DNA from: Clostridia bacterium
GTDB taxonomy: Bacteria > Bacillota > Clostridia > Lachnospirales > Lachnospiraceae
Direction: 5' to 3'
Assembly (NCBI GenBank): GCA_910576325.1
Contig: CAJTIM010000014.1
Location: forward strand, 52,578 to 116,577
Length of the DNA stretch: 64,000 nucleotides
Positions 54,778-63,904 of this stretch are shown here, in pieces. The position numbers and the translations under genes are program-made. Each line of letters opens with the position of its first letter. The first letter of the stretch is position 1. The notes under the pieces were generated by a model that saw only the letters and a program-made list of their open reading frames with translations, ran no database searches and had not been told where the DNA came from.

Positions 54778-56546
54778 ACCGCCTCTTCTCCGTTCCTGTC
54801 CTGTTGCCAGCGGGCCGCCCGTTCCGGCGCCATCATTACGGTGCCGTTTCCCTCATATACGACCTCGTAGCCCTGCTGCTTAAAAGGCATTGATAGCTCA
54901 CAGTCCAGAAAAATATCCGCCCAATGCGCCATATAGAGCACGTCGGGAAACTTCTCCGGATGCAGGGCATAATAATCATGGATATAAGTACTGTTTTCAT
55001 GCACCTGCCAGGTGGAATAATTGCCGCAGCCCGCCTCCGTATAAAGATAGATCCAGGGTGCCACTCCCACCACCATCAGCTGATCCTCCTTCGTAAGCCC
55101 AAGACCGTCAAGCTCATCCAGCACTTCCCCATACCACCGGGCCGTCTCCGGCGTTGTGTAAACTCCTTTTAAAGGTCCGCGCTCCATTTTCCGGGTCAGT
55201 GCCGGAAGTCTTTCGTCCCCCCAGGCATAATTCATCCGAAGGTGAAAGGTTCCCAAAAACTGCACGCATATCACCGTTAAAACAATGGCCGCGCCAGCCG
55301 CCGCACCGAGCCGGACACGCGCTGCGCCCCGGTTCCGTTCCCGCAGCTCCGCAAACCATCCAGCCGCAAAGAGCAGGCCCGCACAGGAGCACAGGCTGTA
55401 AGCCACACTAATGGTAACAATCCCCGTGTTTGTGGCATACTGCACAATCATGGTGAACAAAAGCGCCGGCAGATACCAGCCGTAAAACAGCCGCTTTTCC
55501 TTCCTTTTGGTGACAAAATAAGCTTCCAGACACCAGAATGACAGGGGCAGCATCTGATAATTCACCGGAATATGCTCCGCAATAAAGCCATAGTAGACCA
55601 TACCCGGAAGTACGGACAGGGACGCCAAAAGCATGTAAATCACGCCACGCTCACAACGCTTTTTATCAATCAGTGTCAAAGAATATGTCAGCCCCAGGCC
55701 GCAGAACATAAAGCGGTAATTCTTAAAGCAGAGATAAAAATAGCGCTTTGTCTTGTACCAATAGCCCTCCTGATGCTCCGAGTCTCCTACGATATGGGGC
55801 ACATTTGCCAGCATCTCGGAGAGTGTTCCCCGCTGAAATACAAACAGCACAAAGAAGAACAGTATAATTCCCGCTCCAAGGGTCATCCACAGAAAGCTCT
55901 TAATATGAAGGGCCCCCTCCGCCGCAGTCCCTCTTCTTTGGTTCCGCACCGTCACATAAAGGCAGAGCACACCATACGCCGCATACATCAAAAGAGCAAA
56001 GGGATTGGCCAGCACAATCATGGCTATCAGAATCCCGCACAGCAGATACTCGGGAACGGAATGTTCCATCTTAGCCGACAGAACGGCCAGCAGCACGGTC
56101 AGCAGGCCGAATTCAATGGAGTTGTAGGACATGGCGCAGATGCCGAAGGGTGCAAACAGCAGAAACAGGAACACGGGTCCAAAGGAAGCAAAGCCTCTTC
56201 TCTGCAGTCTCAGATACAGAAATACCGCAATCACCCCTTCAAATGCCAGATACAAAAAACGGCTTGCCATCACAATTCCTTCCGTTGAACCCAGGGTACT
56301 GCGGATAAGGCTGTAAATGGGATGCAGCAAAAAGCCGCAGAGCTGCTGGGTAGGATTCCACTCGTCAATGAGAATCTTCTCTCCCCGGAAAATCCGTTCC
56401 GATGTTCCGATAAAATACATCTCATCCGCCGTATTAAAGCCATAGAAGCTGCGCCATATCAAAAGGAGCTCCGTCAGAAGAAACAGACCGATAAAAATCA
56501 GGTGCTGTCTCCTCCTTTGGTCTACTGTTTTCCTGTCCGTTGTCAT
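54774..56546 (-). CDS. Large polytopic membrane protein, GT-C-like
   Basis: 590 residues with about 11 or 12 hydrophobic helices and a soluble C-terminal part of about 120 residues. The first outside loop holds FNTADEMYFIGTSERIF; an acidic residue there is typical of GT-C glycosyltransferases (PMT/ArnT-like) that use lipid-linked sugars. I do not recognise a closer family. It is the first gene of the operon with tcdA and niaR, whose functions are unrelated. Confidence 0.7.
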   Translation of the reverse strand: MTTDRKTVDQRRRQHLIFIGLFLLTELLLIWRSFYGFNTADEMYFIGTSERIFRGEKILIDEWNPTQQLCGFLLHPIYSLIRSTLGSTEGIVMASRFLYLAFEGVIAVFLYLRLQRRGFASFGPVFLFLLFAPFGICAMSYNSIEFGLLTVLLAVLSAKMEHSVPEYLLCGILIAMIVLANPFALLMYAAYGVLCLYVTVRNQRRGTAAEGALHIKSFLWMTLGAGIILFFFVLFVFQRGTLSEMLANVPHIVGDSEHQEGYWYKTKRYFYLCFKNYRFMFCGLGLTYSLTLIDKKRCERGVIYMLLASLSVLPGMVYYGFIAEHIPVNYQMLPLSFWCLEAYFVTKRKEKRLFYGWYLPALLFTMIVQYATNTGIVTISVAYSLCSCAGLLFAAGWFAELRERNRGAARVRLGAAAGAAIVLTVICVQFLGTFHLRMNYAWGDERLPALTRKMERGPLKGVYTTPETARWYGEVLDELDGLGLTKEDQLMVVGVAPWIYLYTEAGCGNYSTWQVHENSTYIHDYYALHPEKFPDVLYMAHWADIFLDCELSMPFKQQGYEVVYEGNGTVMMAPERAARWQQDRNGEEAV

Positions 56547-56616
56547 GTTCCTTTTCCTTCTCTAATTCTCAAATAGAAAAATGCATCTCTTTTCATTAAG
56601 AAGTCCATGCAGAAAA

Positions 56617-56649
56617 GAGGCATCGCAAGCTCTTTTCCGGCGACGCCTC
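56617..56649 (-). terminator. Terminator after the coiled-coil gene
   Basis: GAGGCATCGC and GCGACGCCTC pair with one mismatch. TTTTCTG follows on the minus strand. It separates the aldolase/coiled-coil unit from the membrane-protein operon. Confidence 0.75.
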
Positions 56650-56658
56650 CTTAAGTAG

Positions 56659-56928
56659 TTACCCTTCTTTTTCTCCCAATGCCTGCCCAATCTGTTCCCT
56701 GAGTCTGACAGCCTGTTCCGTAATTCGCGTCAGTTCATCCTGGACCAGACGCAGTTCCCGCTCTCTGGCCGCCTTTTCCTCCCGAAGCTTCTGTTCATAA
56801 TAGGCCTTCTGCTCCTCCCGGATCTGCTGCCTTAACCGATCCAGCCGTTCCTTTTCCTGTTTCTTCATCTGTTCCTTCAAACGGTTGACATTTTCTTTGT
56901 AAAACTGCTCCAGCGGATGAACCTTCAT
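56659..56928 (-). CDS. Small coiled-coil protein of unknown function
   Basis: 89 residues, almost entirely charged heptad-like helix (Lys/Glu/Arg/Gln), with ENVNRLKEQMKKQEKERL and RELRLVQDELTRITEQA. No signal peptide or domain is seen. GAGGGAAC lies before ATG 56928. It follows the aldolase gene by 32 bases and has its own terminator, so it is probably translated. The function is not recognised. Confidence 0.65.
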   Translation of the reverse strand: MKVHPLEQFYKENVNRLKEQMKKQEKERLDRLRQQIREEQKAYYEQKLREEKAARERELRLVQDELTRITEQAVRLREQIGQALGEKEG

Positions 56929-56960
56929 AATTGTTCCCTCTTTCTTACTTCCTGTCTTAC

Positions 56961-57809
56961 TTATGCTTTTCCGTCACAGCCGCACATCTTCATACGGAGC
57001 TTCACAATCTCCTTCACATGCTCCATAGCCACCTTACCGTACTTCTTCGGATCAAAGGCATCCGGATTGGCCGCCAGGAATTCCTTCACGCCGTCCGTAT
57101 AGGCAATCCGCAGCTCCGTGGCAAAATTCACCTTGCAGATTCCGCGCTTGATGCTCTCCTTCACCGCTTCCTCGGAAAGTCCGCTTGCCCCGTGAAGCAC
57201 CAGGGGGATGGATACCACCTTGCGGATCTCGGCCAGGCGGTCAAGATCCAGCTTCGGCTCTCCCTTGTAAACACCGTGAGCCGTTCCGATGGCCACGGCC
57301 AGGGAACCGATTCCCGTACGCTCCGCAAATTCTTTTGCTTCCATGGGATCCGTGTAGCCGCCGCTGCCTCCGTCCAAATCATCCTCCTTGCCGCCCACCT
57401 TGCCAAGCTCCGCCTCTACCGGAATCCCGGAAGGACGGCAGGCATCCGCTACAGCCTTTGTAACCGCTATGTTTTCCTCAAATACGCTGTGGGAGCCGTC
57501 AATCATAATAGAACTGTAGCCGATTCTTAATGCCTGCATGGCCAGGTCAAAGCTGTCGCCGTGATCGAGATGCATGCAAACAGGAACGCTTGCACGCTTC
57601 GCCGCCGTTCTGACATTGGCCAGGTACATGTCCAGTCCTGCATATTTTACGGTGGATGGTGTGGTCTGAAGCATCAGAGGAGCTCTCAGCTCTTCCGCAG
57701 CTGCGATGACCGCCATTACCATCTCCATGTTCTCCACATTGAATGCTCCTACCGCATATCCGCCCTTCTGTGCATCCAGAAGCATCTTCTCCGATGTTAC
57801 AAATGACAT
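56961..57809 (-). CDS. Class II ketose-bisphosphate aldolase (Fba/GatY/KbaY type)
   Basis: 282 residues. Metal ligands are His in MHLDHGD near residue 81, Glu in EAELGKVGG, His in GTAHGVY near residue 177 and His in LVLHGASG. The length fits tagatose- or fructose-bisphosphate aldolases. Products are dihydroxyacetone phosphate and an aldehyde. It is downstream of sugar operon 3 but has its own promoter (57887-57915), so it may serve that pathway or central glycolysis. Confidence 0.9.
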   Translation of the reverse strand: MSFVTSEKMLLDAQKGGYAVGAFNVENMEMVMAVIAAAEELRAPLMLQTTPSTVKYAGLDMYLANVRTAAKRASVPVCMHLDHGDSFDLAMQALRIGYSSIMIDGSHSVFEENIAVTKAVADACRPSGIPVEAELGKVGGKEDDLDGGSGGYTDPMEAKEFAERTGIGSLAVAIGTAHGVYKGEPKLDLDRLAEIRKVVSIPLVLHGASGLSEEAVKESIKRGICKVNFATELRIAYTDGVKEFLAANPDAFDPKKYGKVAMEHVKEIVKLRMKMCGCDGKA

Positions 57810-57886
57810 ATACTTATCCTCCTATTCCGTTTCCGTAAGATTCCTGCTGTTTTCGGTCCTGCCGAAACCCGGATTTTTCTAGATCC

Positions 57887-57915
57887 ATCCTACTATAGCT
57901 ATGCCGGTTTGTCAA
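57887..57915 (-). promoter_or_regulatory. Aldolase promoter
   Basis: Minus-strand perfect TTGACA (57915-57910) and TAGGAT (57892-57887), 17 bases apart. Confidence 0.6.
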
Positions 57916-57950
57916 CTTAGATTCCCGTCCGCTGCCCCAAGAAGCAAACA

Positions 57951-57987
57951 CTCCGCCGCCGGAAATCAGAGGTTCCCGGCAACGGAG
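57951..57987 (-). terminator. Hairpin after the operon 3 binding protein
   Basis: CTCCG with CGGAG and GCCGG with CCGGC form a stem interrupted by a small internal loop. The T content after it is low, so termination is probably partial. Confidence 0.45.
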
Positions 57988-58012
57988 TCTTATACTGTAT
58001 CCCATTTTCTTT

Positions 58013-59020
58013 TTATTTCATAAATTCATCTACATTATCAATGGTAATCAGCTGGAAAGGCACATCATATCTTGCCTCTACGGTCTCGCCATTAGCCACT
58101 TTAACAGCCACGTCAACTGACGTACTCGCCTGTGTATCCGCATCCTGCAACACTGTTCCCGAAAGCCTGCCGTCCTTTACGGCTTTGAGGGCATCCGGAA
58201 TTGCATCCGTACCAATAATAACCAGCTCTCTGCTCTGAGATTCCGCAGCCTGCAGCGCACCCATGGACATATCATCATTTTCGCAGATAATCGCTTTCAG
58301 ATCCGCATATTTTCCAAGCCAATCCTCGGTAGTTGCCATCGCCTCATCTCTGGACCAGTTAGCGGAAAGAGTTGCCGCACAGTCAAAAGCGTCATTGGCC
58401 AGAATGGTATTCTCCAATCCCTCATAACGAAGAAGCTGTGCACTCTGTCCCATCTCTCCTTCCAGAATTGCATACTGTCCGCCTTCTTCGCCCAGCTGCT
58501 CCATTACAAAATTACCCATAATTTCACCGGCCTGTCTGTCATCGGAACCTACAAATGATACATAGTCTTTACGTGTTGTCTCGGTATTCACCTCAATAAC
58601 CGGAATATCCGCATCAGCCGCCAAATCCAAAACCTGCGCAGAGCCGTCCGCGTCCTGAGGATTCAGAATAATCACGTCTACCTGTTTCGCAATCAGGTCC
58701 TCGGCCTGAGAAATCTGCTTTGCAACATCAGCCTGTCCGTCCATCAGATAAAGCTCTACTTCGGAATAGGTCTCTGCCGCATATGCCTGAATGGCCTCGC
58801 CCAATTTGTTTGAATATGTGTCGGACATGGTTTTCATCAGCACTCCGATCTTAATGGTTTCTCCTCCCGAAGCGTTTTCCCCTTCCGCAGGGGCCTGTGT
58901 ATCCTCTGCTGTTTTCCCCTGCTCAGGCGTCTCTGCCGGCGCCTGCTCTTTGGCACCGCACGCTGCCAGGCTAAGAAGCATTGCTCCTGTCATAATTGCT
59001 GCTAAAACTTTCTTTTTCAT
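58013..59020 (-). CDS. Sugar ABC substrate-binding lipoprotein, operon 3
   Basis: 335 residues. The lipobox is SLAACGA; an Ala/Glu/Thr linker follows, then a type 1 periplasmic-binding fold (KIGVLMKTMSDTYSNKLGEA, VIILNPQDADGSAQVL, ICENDDMSMGALQAAES, IGTDAIPDALKAV). It is close to ribose/allose/xylitol-type receptors. AGGTG precedes the start. It is the last importer gene of operon 3. Confidence 0.93.
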   Translation of the reverse strand: MKKKVLAAIMTGAMLLSLAACGAKEQAPAETPEQGKTAEDTQAPAEGENASGGETIKIGVLMKTMSDTYSNKLGEAIQAYAAETYSEVELYLMDGQADVAKQISQAEDLIAKQVDVIILNPQDADGSAQVLDLAADADIPVIEVNTETTRKDYVSFVGSDDRQAGEIMGNFVMEQLGEEGGQYAILEGEMGQSAQLLRYEGLENTILANDAFDCAATLSANWSRDEAMATTEDWLGKYADLKAIICENDDMSMGALQAAESQSRELVIIGTDAIPDALKAVKDGRLSGTVLQDADTQASTSVDVAVKVANGETVEARYDVPFQLITIDNVDEFMK

Positions 59021-59048
59021 AATGTTCTCACCTTTCTTTTTTTATTAT

Positions 59049-59984
59049 CTACTTTGATATCTTCTTGGACATAATATCAAAGCAAACAGCTCCTAAAATA
59101 ATCAGTCCTTTGATAATCTGCTGATAGTAAGAAGATACATCCAGCAGATTCAGCCCATTATTCAATGTACCAATGATCAGAATTCCGACCAGCGTTCCGG
59201 GAATTGTCCCGATTCCCCCTGTCATACTGGTGCCGCCAATGACAGCCGCCGCAATCGCGTCCGTCTCGTATCCCATACCCACGGCCGGTTGTCCGGAATT
59301 TGTCCTGGAAGCCAGAACGATTCCTGCAATCCCTGTCAGCACTCCGCTTAAAATATAAACTTTCATTAAAATATGCTTTACCTTTACACCGGAAGCCTCC
59401 GCAGCTTTTACATTGCCTCCGACCGCATAAATATACCGTCCGAACTTCATTTTAGACAAAAACAAATGGCTGATAATAAGTATAAGCACAAAGATTGCAA
59501 TGGGCGCCATGCCCTTTCCAATCAGGCTAAATCCTTCCGACGCCAGCGTATAGGGCTTGCCGTCGGAATATACATAGGCAAAGCCTCTGGCTATTGTCAT
59601 TCCCGCCAACGTTGCCACAAAGGGCGGAACCTCCATATAGGCCACAAAGAAACCGTTCATTGCTCCAAAAAGAGCGCAGACCACAATGCCTGCCGCTACC
59701 GCAAGCAGTACGTTCGATGGATTTGCAACCAAAATGCTTCCTGACACCACACCTGCTGCCGCCACCAGCGAGCCGACGGTCAAGTCGATGCCTCCCGTCA
59801 TAATGACAAAGGTCATGCCGATTGCAATAATACCGTTTACGGAAACCTGCCGCAGAATATTCACCGCATTTTTCGTTGTCCGGAATGTAGGCGATACTAT
59901 CATCAGAAGAATCCACATTACTACCAGAACAATTAATATTCCATATTTCCTGGCAAATTCCATATTAAATTTACTCCGATTCAT
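59049..59984 (-). CDS. Rbs-type ABC permease, operon 3
   Basis: 311 residues with RbsC loop MTGGIDLTVGSLVAA near residue 64, and the coupling loop YAVGGNVKAAEASGVKV. It forms the channel with the ATPase encoded 36 bases upstream. AGGAGG precedes the ATG. Confidence 0.94.
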   Translation of the reverse strand: MNRSKFNMEFARKYGILIVLVVMWILLMIVSPTFRTTKNAVNILRQVSVNGIIAIGMTFVIMTGGIDLTVGSLVAAAGVVSGSILVANPSNVLLAVAAGIVVCALFGAMNGFFVAYMEVPPFVATLAGMTIARGFAYVYSDGKPYTLASEGFSLIGKGMAPIAIFVLILIISHLFLSKMKFGRYIYAVGGNVKAAEASGVKVKHILMKVYILSGVLTGIAGIVLASRTNSGQPAVGMGYETDAIAAAVIGGTSMTGGIGTIPGTLVGILIIGTLNNGLNLLDVSSYYQQIIKGLIILGAVCFDIMSKKISK

Positions 59985-60020
59985 CTTTTCCTCCTAACTT
60001 TAAGTCGCAGCATTGCTGTT

Positions 60021-61523
60021 TTATACCTCTTGAAGCGCGCTGCTCAAAAGCGTTTTCTGAGTAATCTTTCCGTTTTCAATGTCTTCTCTGTTAAACTCGC
60101 CGGTTATTTTTCCGCCTGACACCACCAGAATCCGGTCGCTCATGCCCATAACCTCCTGAAGCTCGGAAGAAATCATAATAATTGCAATCCCTTTTTTGGC
60201 TAAATCACACATAATTTTATATATTTCAAATTTTGCTCCCACGTCAATTCCTCTCGTCGGCTCATCCAGAATCAAAACTTTGGGTTCCGCCATCAGCCAC
60301 TTGGCAATAACCACTTTCTGCTGATTTCCTCCGCTTAGATTTCCGGCAGCCACTTGAATAGAAGAGCATTTTGTGCCCAATGCATTACTGTATTCCTCTA
60401 CTTCTCTCTTCTCCCTTTTTCCGCTGATAAACAGCTTCGGATGTCTTCCGTGAAGATTGGGAAGCGAAATGTTCTCTTTAATTGACCTGCATAGAACAAG
60501 TCCTCTGATCTTCCTGTCCTCACTCACCATTGCTATTTTATTTGCAATTGCATCGCTTGGATTTTTAATCGTAATCTTCCGCCCTTCCATATAAAGCTCG
60601 CCGGAATCTATCTTGTCAATCCCGAAAATACTGTTCATGATTTCACTTCTTCCGGCCCCGACCAGCCCGGAAAAACCAAGAATCTCTCCCGCATGAACCG
60701 TAAATGAAATATCCTCAAACACTCCTTTTGAAGTAAAGTTCCGCACTTCCAACACCGCTTCTCTGATCTGCGCTGCTTCTTTGGGATAAATATTATCCAG
60801 AGAGCGTCCCACCATCATTTCAACCAGCTCATCCTGCGTTACACCCTCCGCGGATACAGTCTTGATAAACTCGCCGTCTCTTAATACGGTAATCCTGTCG
60901 GTAAGCATCAGGATTTCTTCCAGGCGATGGGAAATATATATAACGGAAACCTTCTTTTCTGTCAGTTCATGAATCAGGCGGAACAATTTTTGTGATTCCT
61001 CATCTGACAAAGATGAGGTCGGTTCGTCCATGATAATGATATCCGCATTTTTACGCACGGCCTTTATAATCTCCAGCATCTGTATCTGCGCTACGCTTAG
61101 ATGCTTTACCTTTGTCTGCGGAGTAAATGCCAGACCATATTCCTCTAAAATCTTCTCCGCATGACGGTACATCTCCTTGTCATTCAGAAATTTTCCTTTC
61201 ATAATTTCTTCTCCAAGGAAAATATTCTGCGCAATGTCCATCTCCGGAAGAGGCGCCAATTCTTGATGGATCATGGCTATTCCTTCCTTTATGGAATCCG
61301 AAATTGATTTGGGTCGGATTTCCTTGCCATTATGCCGCACGGTTCCTTCATCCGGGCCGTATTCCCCGGTGATCATTTTCATCAGTGTAGATTTTCCTGC
61401 TCCGTTTTCTCCTACCAGTGCATGCACCTCGCCAGGGGCTATCTGAAAGCTTACGCCCTTTACTGCATATACTCCCGGAAATTTTTTATGGAGATTATCT
61501 ACCTCTAAACGCCATTCTCCCAT
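60021..61523 (-). CDS. ABC ATP-binding protein, operon 3 (RbsA type)
   Basis: 500 residues with two ABC domains: GENGAGKS and IIMDEPTSSL in the first; GLVGAGRSE, LSGGNQQK and LILDEPTRGID in the second. AAGGAG precedes the start. It lies between the epimerase and permease genes. Confidence 0.95.
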   Translation of the reverse strand: MGEWRLEVDNLHKKFPGVYAVKGVSFQIAPGEVHALVGENGAGKSTLMKMITGEYGPDEGTVRHNGKEIRPKSISDSIKEGIAMIHQELAPLPEMDIAQNIFLGEEIMKGKFLNDKEMYRHAEKILEEYGLAFTPQTKVKHLSVAQIQMLEIIKAVRKNADIIIMDEPTSSLSDEESQKLFRLIHELTEKKVSVIYISHRLEEILMLTDRITVLRDGEFIKTVSAEGVTQDELVEMMVGRSLDNIYPKEAAQIREAVLEVRNFTSKGVFEDISFTVHAGEILGFSGLVGAGRSEIMNSIFGIDKIDSGELYMEGRKITIKNPSDAIANKIAMVSEDRKIRGLVLCRSIKENISLPNLHGRHPKLFISGKREKREVEEYSNALGTKCSSIQVAAGNLSGGNQQKVVIAKWLMAEPKVLILDEPTRGIDVGAKFEIYKIMCDLAKKGIAIIMISSELQEVMGMSDRILVVSGGKITGEFNREDIENGKITQKTLLSSALQEV

Positions 61524-61599
61524 AAAAGCTTCTCCTTTTTATTCATATTCCCTCAAGATTCTGAGCGGCGCCTTTCTTATCACATGCCATTTGTCGAAT

Positions 61600-62484
61600 T
61601 CAGCAGGATGGTTCAAATTTGCTTTTTAAAAATTTTAAAGATGTTATCAAGTATTCATCCATTGTTTTTTCATCTGCTCCGTTGCTCAAATCCCTCCAGA
61701 CACGGCAATCTCTTCCAACCTCTCCTCCCTGCTTTAAGAAGGGTTCCATAACAACACCTTTCTGATAGTTAATATCCCTCAGAGCCCGGCCCACAGATGC
61801 CCAGTCAATGGTTTCATTCATACCCGGAAGCTTCCGGTTTGCTTCTCCCACATGAAAATGCCCCAGCTTTCCTCCTGCTCTGCGGATTGCACCGCACATA
61901 TCATCCTCTTCTATATTCATGTGATAAGTATCCAGCAATATAACAATACTCTTTCTTCCGATTTCCTTACAATAGGTAATTGCTTCCTCACAATCCGTTA
62001 AAATATAGGTCTCATTTCTGTTGAGAACCTCCAGAGCACATTCAATACCCAGCGTATCCGCAACCGTTCCCAGTTCTCTTAGCATCGGAATGCTTCTTTC
62101 CCATGCCGCCTCCTTATCTGTTTCGACGAAATCGGTGGGCCAAAAGGAATAAATGGCTCCTGCCAATACCGGAGAATGGATTAATGACATTTTTTTAACG
62201 ATTTCCTTAAAATATTCCAGACCATTTTTTCTTATCCCCGAATCCGGTGACGACAAATCATATTTTTTTGCCGGTCCGCTGTTGGTGGAAAAAGTAAGCC
62301 CGTAATTTTTACCGATTGCATCTAATTCTTTTAGCTGTGTATCCTCCATCTGATATACATGATCTGCCGTAATTTCAAACATGTCGAATCCATATCTTGA
62401 TAATTTTTCAGCCACTTTTTTATATTTTTCCAAATCACATTTCCATGTCGTTCCCCAATATGAATGTCCCATTCCAAATTTCAT
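61600..62484 (-). CDS. D-tagatose/D-psicose 3-epimerase-family sugar isomerase
   Basis: 294 residues, a TIM barrel. The metal site is visible as Glu in ALEVLNRNETY, Asp and His in LLDTYHMNIEED, His in GHFHVGEANR and Glu in VVMEPF, all as in ketose 3-epimerases. The substrate is probably a free ketose brought in by the adjacent importer. It is the first gene of operon 3 (GAGGAGA upstream), divergent from lacI. Confidence 0.9.
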   Translation of the reverse strand: MKFGMGHSYWGTTWKCDLEKYKKVAEKLSRYGFDMFEITADHVYQMEDTQLKELDAIGKNYGLTFSTNSGPAKKYDLSSPDSGIRKNGLEYFKEIVKKMSLIHSPVLAGAIYSFWPTDFVETDKEAAWERSIPMLRELGTVADTLGIECALEVLNRNETYILTDCEEAITYCKEIGRKSIVILLDTYHMNIEEDDMCGAIRRAGGKLGHFHVGEANRKLPGMNETIDWASVGRALRDINYQKGVVMEPFLKQGGEVGRDCRVWRDLSNGADEKTMDEYLITSLKFLKSKFEPSC

Positions 62485-62504
62485 AATATTCTCCTCTCAA
62501 TTTG

Positions 62505-62514
62505 TGTTCGAGCA
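62505..62514. promoter_or_regulatory. Candidate LacI-type operator 1, operon 3
   Basis: TGTTCGAGCA, a near palindrome (TG-N-TCGA-N-CA) 20 bases before the epimerase start. It fits the pattern TGYTCGWGY shared with the other two sites in this divergent region. Confidence 0.55.
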
Positions 62515-62580
62515 ACTAATTATTTTTTACAATAAAATCACGTTTTTTCACTAACTCCATACTTTTGATTATTTATTTTG

Positions 62581-62590
62581 TGCTCGTGCT
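62581..62590. promoter_or_regulatory. Candidate LacI-type operator 2, operon 3
   Basis: TGCTCGTGCT within a longer imperfect palindrome TTGTGCTCGTGCTCAA (six of eight pairs). Confidence 0.55.
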
Positions 62591-62741
62591 CAATTATTGT
62601 GGTCATTGTATCATTGATTTTTCCAAAGTTCAACCGGTAATACTCACAATTTTATTCCATATTTTTTATATACTTTGCACAATTTCATATCAAAAACACA
62701 CTTATATCACAATTTCATTTATTGCATTTCGTTTTTCACTA

Positions 62742-62751
62742 GACACGAGCA
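62742..62751. promoter_or_regulatory. Candidate LacI-type operator 3, before lacI
   Basis: GACACGAGCA, which reads TGCTCGTGTC on minus, the same core as operator 2. It lies 64 bases before the lacI start. The remaining AT-rich sequence (62591-62741) shows no gene. Confidence 0.5.
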
Positions 62752-62815
62752 CATTTCTTTGTTATCCTTGTTAATATATGTCTTTTGACACATCCACCAT
62801 GAAAAGAGGCACAAT

Positions 62816-63856
62816 ATGAGCGTTACAATAAAGCAAATTGCAGAATTGGCAAATGTTTCCCGCGGCACTGTTGATAAAGTCTTAAACCACAGACCGGGTG
62901 TAAAAGCCGAAACAAAAACAAAAATCCTTCAAATTGCAAAAGAATTGAATTATCAGCCTAATTTTCTTGGCAAAGCATTGGTTCAAAGCAAAGAGCCCAC
63001 AAAATTGGGAATCATTTTGACTCCCGATTACAATCCTTATATTCAGGCTCTGCTAAGAGGCATCAACCAGGCAAAGGAGGAATTTGCTCCTTTTAATCTG
63101 GACATCTCCATAAAAATGCTGGTTACTCTGGAACCCGCCGAGTTGGTCAATCTCCTCACCGACATGAGCTCCGACAGCTACGACGGGATTGCCGTGTTTC
63201 CAATCGATGATGAACAGGTAAAATCAAAAATTAATCAGCTTGCGGATCAAGGTATTATTATCATAACATTTAATTCAAAAATTGAAGGAATACACGATCT
63301 GTGCTTCTTAGGTCAGGATCATGTTCAAGGAGGGGCTGCCGCTGCCGGCTTAATGGGACGCCTTCTGCCCTGCGGCGGAGAGATTGGAATCATTATCAGT
63401 TCTCACAATCTTTCCTGCCACCTATGCCGCCTGGAAGGCTTTCGAAAAAAGCTGGAGCAAAACTACTCCGGTTTTAAAATTGCGGAAATCAGGGAAAATC
63501 AGGATCACAAAGAAGAGGCCTTCAAAATCACTCTGGAATACTGTAATAAATATCCCGATTTAAAAGGACTCTATATTACGGGCGGCGGGATCAGCGGCGT
63601 CGGACGGGCTTTGGATATTGCCGGAAAGTCAAAAGAAATAAAGGTTATCTGCCATGATCTGGTTCCCGATACAATTACGCTTCTTCAAAACGGAACCGTT
63701 GATTTTGCAATCGGACAAAATGCAACCAATCAGGGTTATCAGCTTGTAAAGCTCCTTTTTGACTATATTATCAAGCGCCAGAAGCCTGAGTGTTATTATA
63801 TGAAAATTCCTATAACTATCGCCACGGAGGATACCATTGATTGTTTTGAAGAATAA
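62816..63856 (+). CDS. LacI-family regulator of operon 3
   Basis: 346 residues. The helix-turn-helix reads VTIKQIAELANVSRGTVDKVLN. The hinge and the periplasmic-binding-like domain (GIILTPDYNPYIQALLRGI, LYITGGGISGVGRAL, CHDLVPDTI) bind a sugar effector. It resembles LacI members paired with Rbs-type importers and ketose 3-epimerases. AGAGG precedes the ATG. It is divergent from operon 3 and likely represses it. Confidence 0.92.
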   Translation: MSVTIKQIAELANVSRGTVDKVLNHRPGVKAETKTKILQIAKELNYQPNFLGKALVQSKEPTKLGIILTPDYNPYIQALLRGINQAKEEFAPFNLDISIKMLVTLEPAELVNLLTDMSSDSYDGIAVFPIDDEQVKSKINQLADQGIIIITFNSKIEGIHDLCFLGQDHVQGGAAAAGLMGRLLPCGGEIGIIISSHNLSCHLCRLEGFRKKLEQNYSGFKIAEIRENQDHKEEAFKITLEYCNKYPDLKGLYITGGGISGVGRALDIAGKSKEIKVICHDLVPDTITLLQNGTVDFAIGQNATNQGYQLVKLLFDYIIKRQKPECYYMKIPITIATEDTIDCFEE

Positions 63857-63866
63857 ATATATATAT

Positions 63867-63904
63867 GGGGCTGTCGCACTAAGTAATTAGTGCGCAGCTC
63901 CTTT
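63867..63904 (+). terminator. Terminator after lacI
   Basis: GGGGCTGTCGCACTA pairs with TAGTGCGCAGCTCC (one bulge, one mismatch) around AGTAAT, followed by TTTT. A second stem, AACTGCC with GGCAGTT (about 63919-63954), follows. No gene is seen from 63857 to the edge. Confidence 0.7.
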
